Shown piece by piece: positions 31,747 through 41,598 of a DNA stretch of 64,000 bases. A model generated the notes under the pieces. It had not been told where the DNA came from, ran no database searches, and saw only the letters and a list, made by a program, of their open reading frames with translations. Positions within the stretch are counted from its first letter, which is position 1. Each line of letters opens with the position of its first letter. The position numbers were made by a program, and so were the translations under genes. The stretch lies in NCBI RefSeq assembly GCF_018777385.1, contig NZ_JAFJYB010000001.1:1178001-1242000 (forward strand), written 5' to 3'. The stretch comes from Candidatus Symbiopectobacterium endolongispinus (lineage in GTDB: Bacteria; Pseudomonadota; Gammaproteobacteria; Enterobacterales; Enterobacteriaceae).

Positions 31747-32009
31747 ATTTATGTACAGCATTAAAGGCAAGGTGCTTTTGAGATAACCGTATTAATAATA
31801 TGTAATTTGTGAGCGCACTCTGATTCTACCCATATCCTGATGTAAACGGCGGATATGGCCAAGTCATGGTTAAAACCTAAATAACAACAAAATAGCTTTC
31901 GTTTTTTGATAGAAACTCATCATTTTCCTAAAGAACGAAATATTGCCTATGACATGATCGGCGCTTATTTTTAATTAACTGTCATACAAATAAAAATTTA
32001 GGTGGTCTC

Positions 32010-32408
32010 ATGCAATTATTTAAAACTATAGCGGTATTAACGATGGGGTTGTTATCAGGATGCGATGCGCAACAGGCGGAAGACAGTAACAAGAGCAACA
32101 ATCATGTGCAGGCAGATAGTTCTGTACCGCTCATTATCGCGTTAAAAGACAGAGGGGAGGGCTTTCAGGAAATTCCTTCGACGTTACTTATTAAGCAGAC
32201 GGTATCCGGTGATTCCGTTGAGTCTCCTGAGCGTGCAACCGTGACCATTGAGGAAGATATTCCCACTGACGATTCAGTGGCTGCAATGCGTTATGTCTAT
32301 CAATTATCAAAGAGGGATGACTCCTGGGAAATAGACAGCAAAGATATCAGTCAGCGTTGTGTCAGCGGTCGGGGGAGTGCAGATTTTTCTAAGGAACTTT
32401 GCCGCTAG
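32010..32408 (+). CDS. Small predicted lipoprotein of unknown function
   Basis: 132 residues beginning with a lipoprotein signal: MQLFKTIAVLTMGLLSGCDA, lipobox LLSGC with the cysteine at residue 18. The mature part is acidic and hydrophilic, with the C-terminal Cys pair in RCVSGRG ... LCR. RBS GGTGG lies upstream. I do not recognise a family. It follows the IS element after a 263-bp gap (31747-32009) in which I see nothing. Confidence 0.65.
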   Translation: MQLFKTIAVLTMGLLSGCDAQQAEDSNKSNNHVQADSSVPLIIALKDRGEGFQEIPSTLLIKQTVSGDSVESPERATVTIEEDIPTDDSVAAMRYVYQLSKRDDSWEIDSKDISQRCVSGRGSADFSKELCR

Positions 32409-32524
32409 CCTCATTCGGATAATTGCACTCGTTGAGCACGGTGACTGAATATCATGCTTAAAGAGGTTGGCATCGTGCCACCCGTGTTGTTTTCCAGGTG
32501 GCCCTATTTACGCTGCTACTACAG

Positions 32525-32899
32525 TCAGGCGATTTGCGTTTGCAAACCTTCCTTTGCCCTCTCTTTGATGCTTTCCTGGACTTTGTGAGTGACTCTACTC
32601 TGTTCTTCGGGCGGCATAGCCTCAAACTCTTCTTTGGAGATCCCCATCGAGGCCAGAACCGTGAAAAAGAGTCGATCCTCAGGAGACATCTCAAGCCATT
32701 CCTGCAATTCCTGTGCAGCAGTAGACTGGTGGGAGACTAGCTCTGGTTGGGCACTGACCGAGTTTTCTTGTTGAGCTGGATGTTCTTTCGCTACCGCTTT
32801 TTTTAACTCAATATCGAAAGCATTTCCTTGCGATGCAACCAGGCGTGATGCTGATGATGTCAAAGCGGTACGCGTAGCCAATGTTTCAATAATCGACAT
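32525..32899 (-). CDS. Hypothetical protein, 124 residues
   Basis: Start at 32899 (MSIIETLATR) has AGGAAA upstream; an in-frame ATG at 32917 is less well placed. The C-terminal half is a charged helical region (ELQEWLEMSPEDRLFFTVL, then MGISKEEFEAMPPEEQ and KVQESIKERA), while the N-terminal half is low in hydrophobic residues. It has no signal peptide or membrane segment. I recognise no family. It is probably real because of the good RBS and protein-like composition. Confidence 0.55.
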   Translation of the reverse strand: MSIIETLATRTALTSSASRLVASQGNAFDIELKKAVAKEHPAQQENSVSAQPELVSHQSTAAQELQEWLEMSPEDRLFFTVLASMGISKEEFEAMPPEEQSRVTHKVQESIKERAKEGLQTQIA

Positions 32900-33151
32900 T
32901 CGTATTTTCCTGAGCAAAGTGGGGAAATACGATAATGCTACTTTTTCAGGGATCCAATTTGGATGGTAACCACGATAATTGTGGCTAAATTACCGGATAG
33001 ACGCAAATCATTGGTTTAGTGAGATTAACGGTGAGATGAGTAAGCGGAGGGTAATGAGCGAACGGTATAGTTAGGAAGCAAATTAAAAGTTACCTCCTCT
33101 CTAGCCATGATGGCACGAGAGGAGTCATCGATTGGGGGGGATCAGTGTTCA

Positions 33152-33247
33152 TCAGTCATCCCATTTAGGGCTAAAGAAAGCGATAATAAAACCTACCGCC
33201 ACGATAACAGCGAGTACGCTGATAAATACATTTTCGTTTGCCAACAT
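33152..33247 (-). CDS. mgtS: MgtS, 31-residue membrane protein
   Basis: MgtS is a tiny inner membrane protein that protects the Mg2+ importer MgtA from FtsH degradation in low magnesium. The translated product MLANENVFISVLAVIVAVG then FIIAFFSPKWDD aligns along its full length with E. coli MgtS (MLGN-NVF start, one membrane helix, SHKWDD end). It has the same length, and AAGGAG stands 6-8 nt before ATG at 33247. It is too short for most gene finders. A PhoP box lies about 95 bp upstream, matching the known PhoPQ control of mgtS. Confidence 0.9.
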   Translation of the reverse strand: MLANENVFISVLAVIVAVGFIIAFFSPKWDD

Positions 33248-33341
33248 GGTAAAACTCCTTGAGTTAAGTAATTCGATAGATAATCCTCTGCGATAAAAAC
33301 AGCCTGACTAAATGTCAACGAGAATTCTAAGATATACACCC

Positions 33342-33358
33342 TAAACGGGCTTTAAATA
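33342..33358 (-). promoter_or_regulatory. PhoP box upstream of mgtS
   Basis: Read on the minus strand: TATTTA, 5 bp, CGTTTA, a direct repeat fitting the (T/G)GTTTA-N5-(T/G)GTTTA PhoP box with exact spacing. A plausible -10 (TATATC or TAGAAT) lies 6-13 bp downstream. It points at mgtS. Confidence 0.7.
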
Positions 33359-33492
33359 ATAGCTACTTTTGGCTATGCTGTTGGAAAAGCGCGAAATTAA
33401 AAATAGTAGGATCATTTTTTGATCGCGATCTCAATTTGCTTTCACCACCTCAGGTAATCTTCTCGGCCTTTTTTGTTAAGGAAGCATTAGTT

Positions 33493-33915
33493 ATGAGTAA
33501 GATAAGAGCGAAATCGGTCTGCCTTTTCCGCCACAAAGGGCGGGTGCTGTTAGCGGAAGGGCACGACCCGGTCAAGAACTCGCATTATTTGTTACCCATC
33601 GGCGGTGGCGTTGATTTTGGTGAAACCTCTGAGGCTGCGGCCATCCGTGAAGTCAAAGAATAGATTGGCGCTGATGCCGTTGATCTGACGTTGTTGGGCG
33701 TATCAGAGAATATTTTCGAATACAACGGAAAACCGGGTCACGAAATCGTTTTTGTTTATGAAGGCCAGTTTGCCGATAAGGCCTTTTATCAGCGTGATGT
33801 GGTTCACGGGGTTGAGTCCAATGGTATGCCGATTGTGATGCGCTGGATCGATCAGACGGCTGTGCTAAGTGATGTGCTAGCCGTGTTTCCTGATGGCATA
33901 AAGGACATGTTATAG
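33493..33915 (+). pseudogene. Nudix hydrolase, one nonsense codon
   Basis: A 140-residue Nudix protein that would hydrolyse a nucleoside diphosphate derivative. The Nudix box reads GGGVDFGETSEAAAIREVKE, then a TAG at 33661-33663 stands where the second catalytic Glu of REVxEE is expected (GAG to TAG), then IGADAVDL. The rest (HEIVFVYEGQFAD ... WIDQTA) is open in the same frame. The nonsense codon lies in the metal-binding motif itself, so it is dead even if read through with a different residue. Confidence 0.85.
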
Positions 33916-33975
33916 CCCGCGTTGCTGATGCGTAAATCGGTGCCTGGCATAGTCCACTTTGGCGGCACACCGCTG

Positions 33976-34344
33976 TTATTCCTGTATCGTTGGCTCTCGC
34001 TTGGCGATTTCCCGTTCCAACCATGCCATCACGACGCTCACGATGTAGTCTTGTTCTTGTTGGCTAAGCGCTTGGTGCGCTGCAATACCATGCCATTTTG
34101 TTAAACACCCCCGACAGCAGGTCGCGGTGGCATGTTGCGCAATAAATACAGGATGGCCGCGCATTGGGGTCTGTTTGCCATCATTGCGTGGTTCGGTGGG
34201 CGCTAAGCGTTGGGCCACGAAATCGGCAGCATGTTGCTTGATGACATCGAAGCCCTTTTGATTCAGATAATTCAACTCTTTTGGCCCGAGAGCAAAACGT
34301 TGTCGAAATGCAGAGCGAGACAAACGTAAGAAAAGATCGCCCAT
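33976..34344 (-). CDS. DUF4186-family protein
   Basis: 122 residues, intact. The central block TPMRGHPVFIAQHATATCC followed by RGCLTKWHGI matches the conserved core of DUF4186, where the Cys-Cys-x-x-Cys and His residues look like a metal site. Start at 34344 with GGTAGG upstream. Function is not known; no signal peptide or membrane segment is present. Confidence 0.75.
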   Translation of the reverse strand: MGDLFLRLSRSAFRQRFALGPKELNYLNQKGFDVIKQHAADFVAQRLAPTEPRNDGKQTPMRGHPVFIAQHATATCCRGCLTKWHGIAAHQALSQQEQDYIVSVVMAWLEREIAKREPTIQE

Positions 34345-34440
34345 AGAAAACCTACCTCACAGATTTATAAAGCGTTATTTTACATCATACGGAGGTGAGA
34401 TATGCTTTTCTTAAGCGGGAAGCTGCAATAAGGAGCTGCT

Positions 34441-34869
34441 ATGTATACGATGATACTGGTCCCTATCGATCTGGAAGAAGATGGATTAACGCAAAACGCC
34501 TTGCAGCATGCAGTACAGTTGGCAAAGGCGTCGGATGCCATGCTTCACTTGTTTCATGCCTTGCCCGATGCCTCCGCCTTCATGTCTGCCTACTCATTTG
34601 GTATCAAAGAGTTTGAGAATCAAGCCGTGGTCAAAGCAAACGAGGTGCTTAAAGCGCTGGTAGCAAAGACCGGTTTTCCGGCTGAGCGTGTGCACTATAG
34701 CGTAAGCTTTGGGTCTCCACGCGACGAGACATTGCAATTAGCGCAAGAGATTGGTGCGGATTTGATCGTGGTCGGCTCACGCAGACCCAATGTTAAAACC
34801 TATCTGCTTGGTTCTAATGCTGCGGCCATCGTTCGTCATGCAACGACGACAGTACTGGTCGTCAGATAG
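34441..34869 (+). CDS. Universal stress protein, UspF/UspG type
   Basis: A 142-residue cytoplasmic Usp-domain protein, usually a nucleotide-binding dimer made under stress. It begins MYTMILVPIDLEEDG, and the C-terminal nucleotide site is present as DLIVVGSRRPNVKTYLLGSN followed by HATTTVLVVR (G-2x-G-9x-G(S/T) pattern). TAAGGAG lies just before ATG 34441. The frame is intact. Confidence 0.88.
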   Translation: MYTMILVPIDLEEDGLTQNALQHAVQLAKASDAMLHLFHALPDASAFMSAYSFGIKEFENQAVVKANEVLKALVAKTGFPAERVHYSVSFGSPRDETLQLAQEIGADLIVVGSRRPNVKTYLLGSNAAAIVRHATTTVLVVR

Positions 34870-34909
34870 CGTTTTGTTGTTGTGCGGCGTTGTCCGTCAG
34901 GACGCGCCG

Positions 34910-35095
34910 CTACAGCAGTGAAAACAGTAATACCAGTGGAAAGCTGAGCGGCCAGGTCAGCCCGATCAGTGCTGAGGCCAGAAAACGCATCAACAGGGAT
35001 TTATCTCGGCTCAGCGAAAACGTTATCACCATCGCAATGATGGCACCCAACAAGTAGGCATGCTTGATAAATTCCCAGACGGCGTGGTGTGACAC
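34910..35095 (-). CDS. ortT: GhoT/OrtT-family small membrane toxin
   Basis: 61 residues with two hydrophobic segments. The C-terminal half (RFLASALIGLTWPLSFPLVL ending LLFSLL) matches E. coli OrtT and GhoT, which insert in the inner membrane and lower proton-motive force. No GhoS-like antitoxin gene lies beside it, which fits the orphan OrtT branch. Translation starts at GTG 35095, with AAAAGGAA upstream. Assignment between OrtT and GhoT is by context. Confidence 0.75.
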   Translation of the reverse strand: MSHHAVWEFIKHAYLLGAIIAMVITFSLSRDKSLLMRFLASALIGLTWPLSFPLVLLFSLL

Positions 35096-35465
35096 AGCAG
35101 GTTCCTTTTCGTGGCGGCGCGTTATTCTAATGTGTTAATATATTATGATCAACGCGTTAAGTTTGATGTTGTGGCACCGATCGCAAATCATTTACCTTCT
35201 CTCCATTGTAAGTAAAATAATTGGCTTACCAATAATTATTATTGTCATCTCTTTTCGCAATAATTCAGGTTGCAGACCTGTGATGTTCCCATGATTGCTC
35301 TGTGTATGATGACTATCACACAGCGGTGTCGAAATAGGTAACTGACTGAGCCTGCGTAGCGTGGTGTCTTTTTCATGACGGAAATATTAAATTTTTGTGT
35401 CATGCTAGACTTCATCATACGACTAACATATCGTGTCCCTTTGTCTCTTAAAGAAAGGTAAGAAA
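35096..35465. other. Gene-free stretch
   Basis: 370 AT-rich bases between the divergent ortT-like and Arc-like genes. Both promoters must be here; near 35310-35335 there is an imperfect inverted repeat (CTGTGT / ACACAG). I see no small gene. Confidence 0.4.
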
Positions 35466-35747
35466 ATGAGTGAGGTATCCAGTTTATCCTTAAAGATCCC
35501 TCAAGAGTTGAAAGAGCAAATCAAAGCGGCTGCCTTAGAAAATCAGGTTTCCATTAGTGCAGAAGTGGCGGCGCGTTTGGCGAAAAGTTTTACTATTGCT
35601 GCTAAGGATAGCGTCGATGCTGAGCAGGCTGATGTAGATAACCAGCATACTGAAGAGGTTGTTGAACAACCATTGAGCCAGAAAGAATTGAAAAAGATCA
35701 GACAGTTGATAAAAGATAAAGGCAAGGGCACATCCAAGAAAAAGTGA
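35466..35747 (+). CDS. Arc-like small DNA-binding protein
   Basis: 93 residues; residues 1-45 (SSLSLKIPQELKEQIKAAAL, then ENQVSISAEVAARLAKS) fit the ribbon-helix-helix fold of the Arc/MetJ group, with the strand SLSLKIP. The C-terminus is acidic then ends in a lysine-rich tail (KDKGKGTSKKK). ATG 35466 has GAAAGG upstream; the longer frame from 35433 is less likely. A terminator follows, so it is a single unit. Target unknown. Confidence 0.7.
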   Translation: MSEVSSLSLKIPQELKEQIKAAALENQVSISAEVAARLAKSFTIAAKDSVDAEQADVDNQHTEEVVEQPLSQKELKKIRQLIKDKGKGTSKKK

Positions 35748-35760
35748 TGTTGCCAGATAA

Positions 35761-35798
35761 AACCTCACCGTATTGTTGATGACGGTGGTTTTTTTTGT
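35761..35798 (+). terminator. Rho-independent terminator after the Arc-like gene
   Basis: Stem CACCGT / ACGGTG extended by AAC/GTT, loop about 10 nt, then a run of eight or more T. Confidence 0.85.
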
Positions 35799-35886
35799 CA
35801 GTAGCGATCCGTGCCGTGTTTTTGACGCCTTGTTTTAAGGTTTTTCCAGCCATGGCCGATGAAAAAAGTTTAGGCATTAGGGGGGC

Positions 35887-36162
35887 ATGGAAGATGTTAC
35901 TGGGTATATTAAAAGAAACACTCATTTTCAGCATCAGGATGATAACCTGTTTTATCGTTATGAGATTATTAAAAATGAGCACCGTGGTGGCTACTTCGCT
36001 ATTATTTATTTGTCTGATAACCGTATTCATCAGGGTAGTAAAATACCGAGCTGGGAAATAACTATTCCTTTTATGCAATTGAAGTCAAATTACCTTCCTA
36101 ATGCCAGAGTAGAGTGCGAATTACATTTTAATGAAACCCACAAAATTGCTGTTCTGCAGTGA
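35887..36162 (+). CDS. Hypothetical protein, 91 residues
   Basis: AGGGGGG stands 4 nt before ATG 35887. The protein is polar with beta-like alternation (GGYFAIIYLSDNRIHQG; WEITIPFMQLKSNYLP; RVECELHFNETHKIAVLQ) and has no membrane segment. An overlapping frame from 35795 would give a hydrophobic protein, but its start lies within the terminator region, so I prefer this one. No family recognised. Confidence 0.45.
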   Translation: MEDVTGYIKRNTHFQHQDDNLFYRYEIIKNEHRGGYFAIIYLSDNRIHQGSKIPSWEITIPFMQLKSNYLPNARVECELHFNETHKIAVLQ

Positions 36163-36488
36163 TGTTAATATTTTAATACCGCCTGGCGTATTCTGTGATT
36201 GATAAAACAATAATATTACTCCCCTGCTTGAAGGCAAGGGGGCAATACGTGCATTAACGACCGTTTGTTTTCTGATTATTATCTCTGCTGCGGGTAAGTC
36301 TCTTCGATTATTTATTCAAAAATGTTTTAAATTTATTAAGGCAAAATAGACACCGCCAGCAACTATAATTTACCTTGAATATAGGTAAATATGTGCATAA
36401 TGATCGATTATGGTGGTATATGGGTTTTGTAAATAAAAATAGACATATAAATTTCATTTAATCAGTAAAGAAATCGTATAATATGCCG

Positions 36489-36552
36489 TTGAACATAAGT
36501 CTCTGGATTTGCGTGAATACAACCATACTCTGCATGAGAGTATGGATTTTTT
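36489..36552 (+). ncRNA. Candidate small RNA with strong -10 and terminator
   Basis: A perfect TATAAT at 36477-36482 is followed about 64 bp later by an excellent terminator: stem CCATACTCT / AGAGTATGG (36523-36545), loop GCATG, then A and six T. No open reading frame of any size lies between, and none upstream ends here. The -35 region is poor. A transcript of roughly 64 nt is predicted. It is the only content I can see in the gap 36163-36874. Confidence 0.45.
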
Positions 36553-36874
36553 CGTAACTATCAGAAAGATGACTTGTGTTCATCTTAATGATTTTTATTG
36601 AGTTATTTTATTGAAGGGACGCGGTGCGTCAAAGAGTGGCAAGGATTGTTCTAATGAACTGGTTTCAAGCAAGATTTAATGCCGCACTCACGCAGCTAGC
36701 ATATTAGATTATCTCGCATGTGTGTCGCCATCCTTTGGTTGATGCAATGTGTTGATGTCAAATCCACAGGGATAAATAGCGCATACCGCTATTCAGTGAA
36801 TAGACATTCTGTTGAATGAAACATTCAGCAATGGTGCCGTAACGTTTATAGTAAAGATGAATAAAGGAATTTAT

Positions 36875-38477
36875 ATGAATCTGTCAAATTGGCGTATTGG
36901 ATATCGTCTAGGGATAGGGTTTTCACTCCTGGTATTAATGCTATTGATCGTCGGCGTGATGTCATTGGGACGACTGGCTGATTTTAACTCCCAGATAGAC
37001 CGGATTGTGGCGAGTGACTATCCGCCCACAGTAAAGGGGAACCAACTGATTGGTGAACTTAATGGCTATGCACTTAGCCAACAACGCGTATTGTTGACGA
37101 CATCAGAACAGGATATCAAAAAAGAGATGGAGTCGATGAAACAGCGAACGGTCACTGTTTCAGCCCTGATGGAAGACCTACGTAAATCCGCCAATGACTC
37201 GCGCTCGCAGGCGATATTACAGGACATTAATCAGGCGCGTGCAGATTTTCATACCTCCAGTACCAAGTTCGCTGGATTTATCAATAGCGGTGATACCACT
37301 GTGGCGCGCAACGAGTTTATGACGGCAACGGAGAAAAGCATTCAAGCTTACAAAGCCGCGATTAGCGCGTTTATTGACCACCGTGATGACCAGATGTCGC
37401 TCTCTCAGCAGCAGGTGGCGCAAAGCTATACCAACACTCGATTGCTGCTGGTGGGCATGATCCTTGCCGCGATTTTGCTGAGTGTGATCGTGGCTGCTGC
37501 TATCACACGCAGCGTCACCCATTCCGATTAACGAAGCACTGTCCATTGCTGAGCGTGTGGCGACTGGGGATCTTACTTCGGATATTCTTGTCACGCGTAA
37601 GGATGAAACCGGTTTATTGCTTCAGGCACTGAGAAATATGAATGACAGTCTGCGCCATATTGTCAGTCAGGTGAGGGATGGGTCGGAAAGCATACCCAGT
37701 GCCGCAGGCCAGATCGCCGCAGGCAATCAGGACTTGTCAGCGCGTACCGAAGAACAGGCCAGTTCGCTGGAGCAAACGGCTTCCTCAATGGAACAATTAA
37801 CGGCGACTATCAAGAATACCGCAGATAATACCACGGAAGCGACACAGCTTGCCGCCCAGGGCTCACAAACGGTACGTGAGAGCGGCGAGTTGATGAATGA
37901 TGTTACCACCGAAATGCGCGGCATTCGTGAATCCTCACAGCGGATGGCGGAAATTATCGGCGTGATTGATAGCATTGCTTTTCAAACTAATATTCTCGCT
38001 CTGAACGCGGCCGTAGAAGCCGCGCGTGCCGGCGAGCAGGGACGTGGTTTTGCTGTGGTAGCAAGCGAGGTCCGCGCATTGGCACAGCGCAGTGCGACGG
38101 CGGCGAAAGAAATTAAAGAGCTGATTGATGGCTCCGTGGAAAAGGTGCGCCAGGGGATGGTGCTGGTGGAAAAAACCGCCGTTTCCATGCAGACGCTGGT
38201 GACTAACGTTGAGGGGGTTAACGGCATCGTCACGGAGATTGCGCAGGCAAGCCGTGAGCAGAGCGATGGTGTGAATCAGATCAACCTGGCCGTGGGGCAG
38301 ATAGATACCACGACCCAGCAAAACGCTGCGCTGGTTGAAGAATCTGCTGCTGCGGCACTGTCGTTGCAAGAGCAAGCTCAGGCGCTGACCAGTACGGTGA
38401 GCATTTTTAAACTGGGTAGTTATCACGAAGACCCTGTAGTGCATCAAGATCCACTGCGCATGTTGCCCGGCGCATAA
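36875..38477 (+). pseudogene. Methyl-accepting chemotaxis protein, frameshifted at the HAMP junction
   Basis: A membrane chemoreceptor signalling to CheA/CheW. It has a first membrane segment (GIGFSLLVLMLLIVGVMSLG), a helical four-helix-bundle sensor, a second membrane segment ([20 protein letters not shown]), then HAMP ([17 protein letters not shown]) and the signalling tip with [20 protein letters not shown]. An extra T at 37522-37523 separates the second membrane segment from HAMP. The receptor would end about 190 residues short of output. ATG 36875 follows AAAGGAA. Its ligand is unknown; no CheR-binding pentapeptide ends the protein. Confidence 0.85.
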
Positions 38478-38531
38478 GGCCTTACCGGCTCTGCACCAAG
38501 GGCAGAGCCGGAGAACTCCCTCCGCGAACGA

Positions 38532-39929
38532 TTACTGCGGTGCGTGTGGCAGCACGTCGGTGTTTTGTATTGCTTGATAACGCCGCCATCGCACGATGTC
38601 TATCAGCAAGAATATTAGCAGGCTGACCCCCATGACGGGCAAACACCCACCGAGTAACAGCGCGATGCAGCCTACAAGTACTCGCCCTGCGAGCGGCAAC
38701 GCAGTTAAGGCGGCAAAAAAGCGTGTTCGCCGGGTGAGGTTGGCCGGCAGGTCGCTGTCGACGCAGCCACCACAAGCGGTATCCCCACGCGATCAGGGCG
38801 CACAGTCCTAGGCCGAATCCTGCCAGAATCAGTTGATTTGGCAAGCCGAACAGTACACCCATATGGGCATCGATCCCCCAGCGAGTCAGTTTTGCTGCAA
38901 AAGGGTAATCCGCAAACCTGACGTAATCGACGACAACACCGCTGTCAAGATTGATGGCAACCATATCGGCCTGCGTCGGCCACCGCCTCTCAATTTCTGT
39001 CACGGTCCAGGCGTTATGTGCGTTTTTTGCCGGGCGGACCTCCAGTTTATTGGCACTGATCCCAGCTTGTCGTGCTATCGCTAATACGTTATCGACGTTA
39101 TCCAACCCCGCTGGGGGCGGCATGATGAGCCATGGCTTCACCGTGGTGCTCGGCATGAGCATCCTGTACTACGGGGGCGGAATGGGTGACGAGCGCGGTA
39201 TTCAGGGATGGAGTTTGCCAACCCAATGCGTTGCGCCACACGCCAATATTATTGCCTGCCCATTGTGACCAAGTCAGCCCGGTAGCGGAGAAAAATAGCA
39301 TCCCGATGAGTAGCGTTAGCCCCAACGTGCTGTGTATGGCGGGCAGCGGGCGGCAATTTACGGCGAGGTGCGACCCGCGAAGGCATACGCGTTCTCCACC
39401 ACAGATAAACGCCGCCGAGCGCGGCGATCCACAGCTAGGAAGCCGCCAGTTCACTATAGAGACGGCCGACGGAACCGAGGAATAACCCCTTATGCAAACG
39501 ATCGAGCCAGGTGCGCAAAGGCAATATTCCTGATGTGCCGTACACCATGAGCTGGCCCTGTATGGCCAGTGTGCTTGGATTAACAAACACAGCGAGGTAT
39601 TCAGAAGGGGCCGAGTCAGGGAATCGAAATAGCACACGACTGGTGTCGCGCGGTGTGGGGGCAGGACGTATGGCTAGCCATTGGGCTGAGGGTTGCTCAG
39701 CCAGTGCAGCCTGAGCGGCGAGCGGTTGCGCTGTGCCCGGCACATCAACATGCAATTGATGTGTATACAAGCGTTCTTCAATCTGCGGTGTCAGCACATA
39801 CAGCGTGCCAGTCAACGCAGCAACAAAGATAAACGGCCCAACGAACAGACAAATATAGAAATGCAAGCGTAAGAAAAGCGCCATTACCGCCGCAGAGAGG
39901 GACTTTTTGTCAGAGTTTACGGTATCCAT
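38532..39929 (-). pseudogene. PepSY-associated membrane protein, disrupted
   Basis: Proteins of this type (PepSY_TM, sometimes called iron-regulated membrane proteins) cross the inner membrane about four times and are often tied to siderophore reduction. It starts MDTVNSDKK at 39929, with the first helix near FYICLFVGPFIFVAALTG and a PepSY region. Lesions: TAG in ELAAS-stop-LWIAALGG near 39436 (Trp fits), a frame change between about 39100 and 39400, and another near 38740 (after RRQRPAG). The repaired C-terminus reads SLLIFLLIDIVRWRRYQAI to a stop at 38532. Confidence 0.7.
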
Positions 39930-40022
39930 AGCATGGGAGCCCTTGTCATAAATAAAGGAAAAGGAGAAGTCGTCTTGTGACGGGACGTTATCCAATATCA
40001 AATTTTTGTGTTTATGGTTGTG

Positions 40023-40397
40023 TTATATGACTGTCGGCGGTGCGCGAGGTGATTGGGCGCGATAACACGCGGCGACGATCTTGTGCCGTGGGCGCGGCTC
40101 ATTCACCTCGGACTGAGTGACAAACCGCGGATCAAGCGGCGGCGAGTTTTCAGGAAACAGCGCTGGGTGATGGGATAACAGCCCGCAGTAACCACAGGCG
40201 TCATGGCCCATGGTTGCATCGGATGACATCGGTGACGATGTTGCCGGTTTGCCGTGAGAATGATGGTGCTGAGTATGAGTGGGCGGAGTATAATCATGCC
40301 GCATTAACGCCTGTGAAACGATGGGCGCGATGAAAATCATCAGCAACGCGAAGAGGCTTAGCGTGGTGGCAATTTTGTTGTGGCGCAATGCGTTCAT
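40023..40397 (-). CDS. DUF2946-like histidine-rich membrane protein
   Basis: From ATG 40397 (MNALRHNK) the protein has one hydrophobic segment (TLSLFALLMIFIAPIVSQAL), then a His-rich stretch (THTQHHHSHGK) and HDACGYCGLLSHH, the Cys-x-x-Cys-His pattern of DUF2946 proteins, which are often near copper or iron uptake genes. The end of the neighbouring PepSY gene lies 94 bp away on the same strand, so the two may form a unit. An upstream ATG at 40439 is possible. Confidence 0.65.
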   Translation of the reverse strand: MNALRHNKIATTLSLFALLMIFIAPIVSQALMRHDYTPPTHTQHHHSHGKPATSSPMSSDATMGHDACGYCGLLSHHPALFPENSPPLDPRFVTQSEVNEPRPRHKIVAACYRAQSPRAPPTVI

Positions 40398-40439
40398 GTA
40401 AGAATCAGTAAGCGTCGATGCAAGTAGGTGGACGGGCAT

Positions 40440-40899
40440 AACTATGTCACCCTACCGTACCTGATTTAACGCGATTTTGTTACCAATGGGTGTAATTCGT
40501 GTTGCATCCGAATTTTTTAATGCATCAGCGTGCAACCGTTCGGATTATTCTTGAAAGTTGCACGAGCTTAAACGTCATGGTGGACGTGTTAACAAAAGCA
40601 GCATGTATTCTCTGCAATCACAGCATAAACAGGGTGTTTTGCTAACAGTGCAACAGGTAGAATTGTAGGTAAGCAGCGCGCCGCTGGCATAAATAACCGC
40701 AAGGGGTTGCCAACGGCTGACCGGTGACAGAGTATCCTCTCTAATTTTCGATTTTTTACAGAAATTTATCGGGGTTGCAGTTTGCGTTGTTTAAACGCTG
40801 ACCTATCATGATGAACCGGGCTTTTATCAAGTTGTCGGGAGGTTAACTTATCCATTAATATGGATTTTAGTTGATTTAAGCACACGAACAGTGGGAGCT
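40440..40899. other. Leader region of mdoGH
   Basis: 460 bp without a gene, between the divergent DUF2946-like gene and mdoG. It must carry both promoters. I find no clear operator or RNA gene. Confidence 0.4.
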
Positions 40900-41598
40900 G
40901 TGCTGGTTAATAATTTTGGGGTTGAACGTCGAGTAGCGAATTTGCGCTGGTTGTCCGCAGCGATTGTGTTATCTTTCACTGCGTTGCCTGCCTGGGCATT
41001 CTCGCTGGATGATGTGGCAGCGCAAGCTGAACAGCTGGCAGCGAAAGGCTATTAAGCGCCGAAGAGCAATCTTCCCGCCCAGTTCCGCGATATGAAATTT
41101 GCTGACTATCAGCAGATTCGTTTTAACCAGGAGAAGTCATACTGGAATAACCTGCAAACGCCGTTTCGCATTCAGTTCTATCATCAGGGCATGTATTTCG
41201 ATACACCGGTGAGAATCAATGAAGTGACGGCCACTGAGGTTAACGAGATCGCCTATTCACCGGAATATTTTAATTTCGGTACGGTGAATCACGATGCAGA
41301 GACCGTGAAGAATCTCGGTTTTGCAGGCTTTAAGATCCTGTATCCCATCAACAAGCTTGGCAAGGATGACGAAATTGTCAGCATGCTGGGTGCCAGCTAT
41401 TTCCGTGTGATCGGTAAAGGGCAGACTTACGGCCTTTCTGCGCGCGGTCTGGCGATTGACACTGCATTACCTTCTGGGGAAGAGTTACCACGTTTCCGCG
41501 AGTTTTGGATCGAACGTCCAAAACCCAATGACAAGCACCTGCCGGTATACGCGCTGCTCGATTCGCCGCGTGCTACAGGTGCATACCGTTTCGTCATT

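Noticed and set aside
30424-31754. 8-bp target duplication around ISL3 copy 1
   Set aside because: The flanks ATGTAATT and ATTTATGT agree at only 5 of 8 positions, so I do not claim one; copy 2 flanks are also imperfect.
33100-33130. Terminator after mgtS
   Set aside because: A CCTCTC / GAGAGG hairpin exists, but the run of T expected next to it is missing.
35795-36061. Hydrophobic 88-residue protein overlapping the 35887-36162 gene
   Set aside because: Its start lies at the end of a terminator with no RBS, and the other frame has a strong RBS.
36163-36874. tRNA gene or sigma-28 promoter before the chemoreceptor
   Set aside because: No cloverleaf and no TAAAGTTT...GCCGATAA-like pair could be found.
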